Made by a program: the position numbers and the translations under genes
The notes under the pieces: generated by a model
What the model was told of the DNA's origin: nothing
Seen by the model: only the letters and a program-made list of their open reading frames with translations
Databases searched by the model: none
Source: Gemmatimonas sp.
Lineage (GTDB): Bacteria; Gemmatimonadota; Gemmatimonadetes; Longimicrobiales; Longimicrobiaceae
Length of the DNA: 52,693 nt
NCBI GenBank assembly: GCA_009380025.1
Contig: WHSP01000014.1
Span: 1-52,693, forward strand
Direction of reading: 5' to 3'
Part shown: positions 51,392 through 52,693 of the stretch, in pieces
Position numbering within the stretch: position 1 is the stretch's first letter
How the letters are laid out: each line of letters begins with the position of its first letter

Positions 51392-52693
51392 CTACATGTC
51401 CGGCATCTCGGCGGCGGGCGGCAGCGGGACCGCCGCCGGGATGGGCATGGGTCTCGGCCTGAGGCTCGCGAAAACCGCCACGCCGCCGGGCATCCGGCTA
51501 CCATAGAACGGGTCGAGGTCGGACGGGAAAAAGCTAACGGAGATCTGCCCACCCATCCCGGGCACGAGGGCACCCCTCCGGCCGAATTGCCGCACGTATC
51601 CTACCGAAAGCTTCCCCACGGTAAAGACTTCGTCGGCGAGTAAGGGAGCTTCCTGTTCGATCGCCAGTTCCTCACCACTCTTCCATACCAGCTCTGCTCT
51701 CCCGAAGAAGATGTTACGCTCTTCGAGGTTCAGGTTGGTCTCGACCAGAAAGGCATCAGTGCTCAGACCATGAGCCCGGTTTTGGCCCCATGTCAGCGTG
51801 CTGGCCCAGATGCCGTGGGGGCCGAGCGGATAGTGGTAGGTTGCGGACGCGCTGGCGCGCGTTACGTCCGCGCGCCTCTCTCCAGGCTCCCGCGACGCTT
51901 CCGCCTCGGTCAATCGCCCGAGCGAAACCTGAAGCGCCCAGCGGTCGTCCGGCAAGAGCCAGACTCGACCCGAGTAGGAGTCGAGGGGGGCGAGATCGAA
52001 ATCGAAGCGGTTCTCGTCCGGTTCCCGTCCGTTGAAGAGGGAGCCCTCGAGTTTCCAGGTGCGACCGTAGATGCCGGCCGTGGCGACGCCGAATGAGATG
52101 TGCGTTGCATCCTGCCAGTGGTGGCCGATCGGGGCGAAGGGGCTCGGCACGGCGGAGACGCGGTGCGGGAAGGCCACCGGACCGAGGGCCGGCTCGCCTA
52201 CCGGTCCACCGTACAGTTCGAAGGCTACCTTGCTCCCCAAAGGCCGCTGGTACTGCGCAGCGATCTCCATGAAGAGGTCGTGAGGGTGCTGGCGGTCGTG
52301 CAGCGGCTCGCCGTTGCAGAACTCGCCGGTTGCCAGCAGATCTGGGTAGCCGCACTTGTCCACAGTGATCGGCTCAGCGCTCAACATGGCCCGGAGGCCG
52401 AGCCGCCCAGTGCCTACCGGACGGCTCGCCATCCCATGAAACCAGTTGGCGAGGCCAAGCTGACGATCTCCCCGATCACTCCCGTCGTCGACGTACTGGA
52501 GAAAGAGATTGCCATGCAGCATGAACGCCCAGCTTCCCGCCATCGAGTGGATCGCATAGATCGGCGAAGCGTCCGGCTGCCACGAGCTGCCCGAACCTTC
52601 GCGGTGCATGCCGATACCCAGCGGGCCAAGCAGCATAGCCATGTCCTGCGGCATCGCCGCCTCCGCGGAGTCGGCAACCGCGGGCTTTGCAGG
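51392..52693 (-). CDS. Outer-membrane protein partner of the multicopper oxidase (5' end outside the window)
   Basis: At least 433 residues, open to the window edge; the first in-window ATG is 52654 but the frame continues upstream without a stop. Conserved-looking segments: GMHREGSGSSWQPDASPIYA, FMLHGNLFLQYVDDGSDRGD, KCGYPDLLATGEFCNGEPLH then DRQHPHDLFMEIAAQY, and GHHWQDATHISFGVATAGIY, with barrel strands to the end. His/Met-rich loops (HDRQHPHD, GHHWQD) could bind copper. It precedes the multicopper oxidase in one operon, as in copper-tolerance loci. No domain name is known to me. Confidence 0.75.
   Translation of the reverse strand, partial: PAKPAVADSAEAAMPQDMAMLLGPLGIGMHREGSGSSWQPDASPIYAIHSMAGSWAFMLHGNLFLQYVDDGSDRGDRQLGLANWFHGMASRPVGTGRLGLRAMLSAEPITVDKCGYPDLLATGEFCNGEPLHDRQHPHDLFMEIAAQYQRPLGSKVAFELYGGPVGEPALGPVAFPHRVSAVPSPFAPIGHHWQDATHISFGVATAGIYGRTWKLEGSLFNGREPDENRFDFDLAPLDSYSGRVWLLPDDRWALQVSLGRLTEAEASREPGERRADVTRASASATYHYPLGPHGIWASTLTWGQNRAHGLSTDAFLVETNLNLEERNIFFGRAELVWKSGEELAIEQEAPLLADEVFTVGKLSVGYVRQFGRRGALVPGMGGQISVSFFPSDLDPFYGSRMPGGVAVFASLRPRPMPIPAAVPLPPAAEMPDM

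Overview
The window is high-GC bacterial DNA. Its gene content fits Gemmatimonadota or a close relative: two SusC/SusD outer-membrane pairs with carboxypeptidase-regulatory N-domains, ADOP/MacB-type permease pieces, DUF4837 and six-bladed-propeller lipoproteins, a CBM9/DUF5916 outer-membrane protein, a secreted HEAT-repeat protein, several secreted amidohydrolases and DUF4440 lipoproteins. This assignment is inferred from family content; there is no rRNA or other phylogenetic marker here.

Layout. 0.7-6.5 kb: SusC, SusD and a small beta-barrel protein (+). 6.5-8.3 kb: a terminator, a leader with a strong hairpin, and a metH that is frameshifted and cut off inside its pterin domain. 8.3-18.0 kb: a mosaic of partial genes on alternating strands, namely the C-half of an ADOP permease, DUF4837, DinB/DUF1572, HicB-like, HigB, propeller, VapC, VapB, FMN-binding PPOX, a Thr-rich lipoprotein, a second permease piece, a serine recombinase and a group II intron RT with domain V. 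Intact islands in it are a divergent protoglobin/HxlR pair and HigA. 18.1-24.6 kb: YtcJ-like amidohydrolase, a HEAT-repeat protein behind a nested dyad, a ribbon-helix-helix/DUF433/glutaminyl-cyclotransferase operon (-), an Fe-alcohol dehydrogenase remnant and a glycerophosphodiesterase (-). 24.7-31 kb: second SusC/SusD pair (-) and two lipoproteins. 31-38.4 kb: accessory enzymes (xenobiotic acetyltransferase, flavin monooxygenase, aldo/keto reductase, two RibD-C/DHFR-like proteins, a SelW-like protein, a peptidoglycan-binding-domain protein) among many dispersed inverted repeats. 38.7-44.9 kb: HxlR, a frameshifted DUF5916 protein, a PLP decarboxylase and an unknown zinc-ribbon membrane protein. 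45-52.7 kb: two amidohydrolases around a GxxExxY protein, then a multicopper oxidase and its outer-membrane partner, which runs off the window.

How the parts may work together. SusC/SusD pairs import oligomeric substrates. The second pair is followed by a predicted exported glycerophosphodiesterase, which suggests glycerophosphodiester scavenging. The multicopper oxidase and the outer-membrane protein resemble a periplasmic copper-tolerance unit. The toxin-antitoxin, recombinase and intron remnants mark 8-18 kb as a decayed or mis-assembled accessory zone.

Two genome-scale signals stand out. At least eight families of short intergenic repeats occur here, and three exported-protein genes have their first codons built from 7- or 8-bp repeat units. 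Several otherwise well-conserved genes are broken by single-base losses in homopolymers, so either real decay or uncorrected sequencing indels must be considered.
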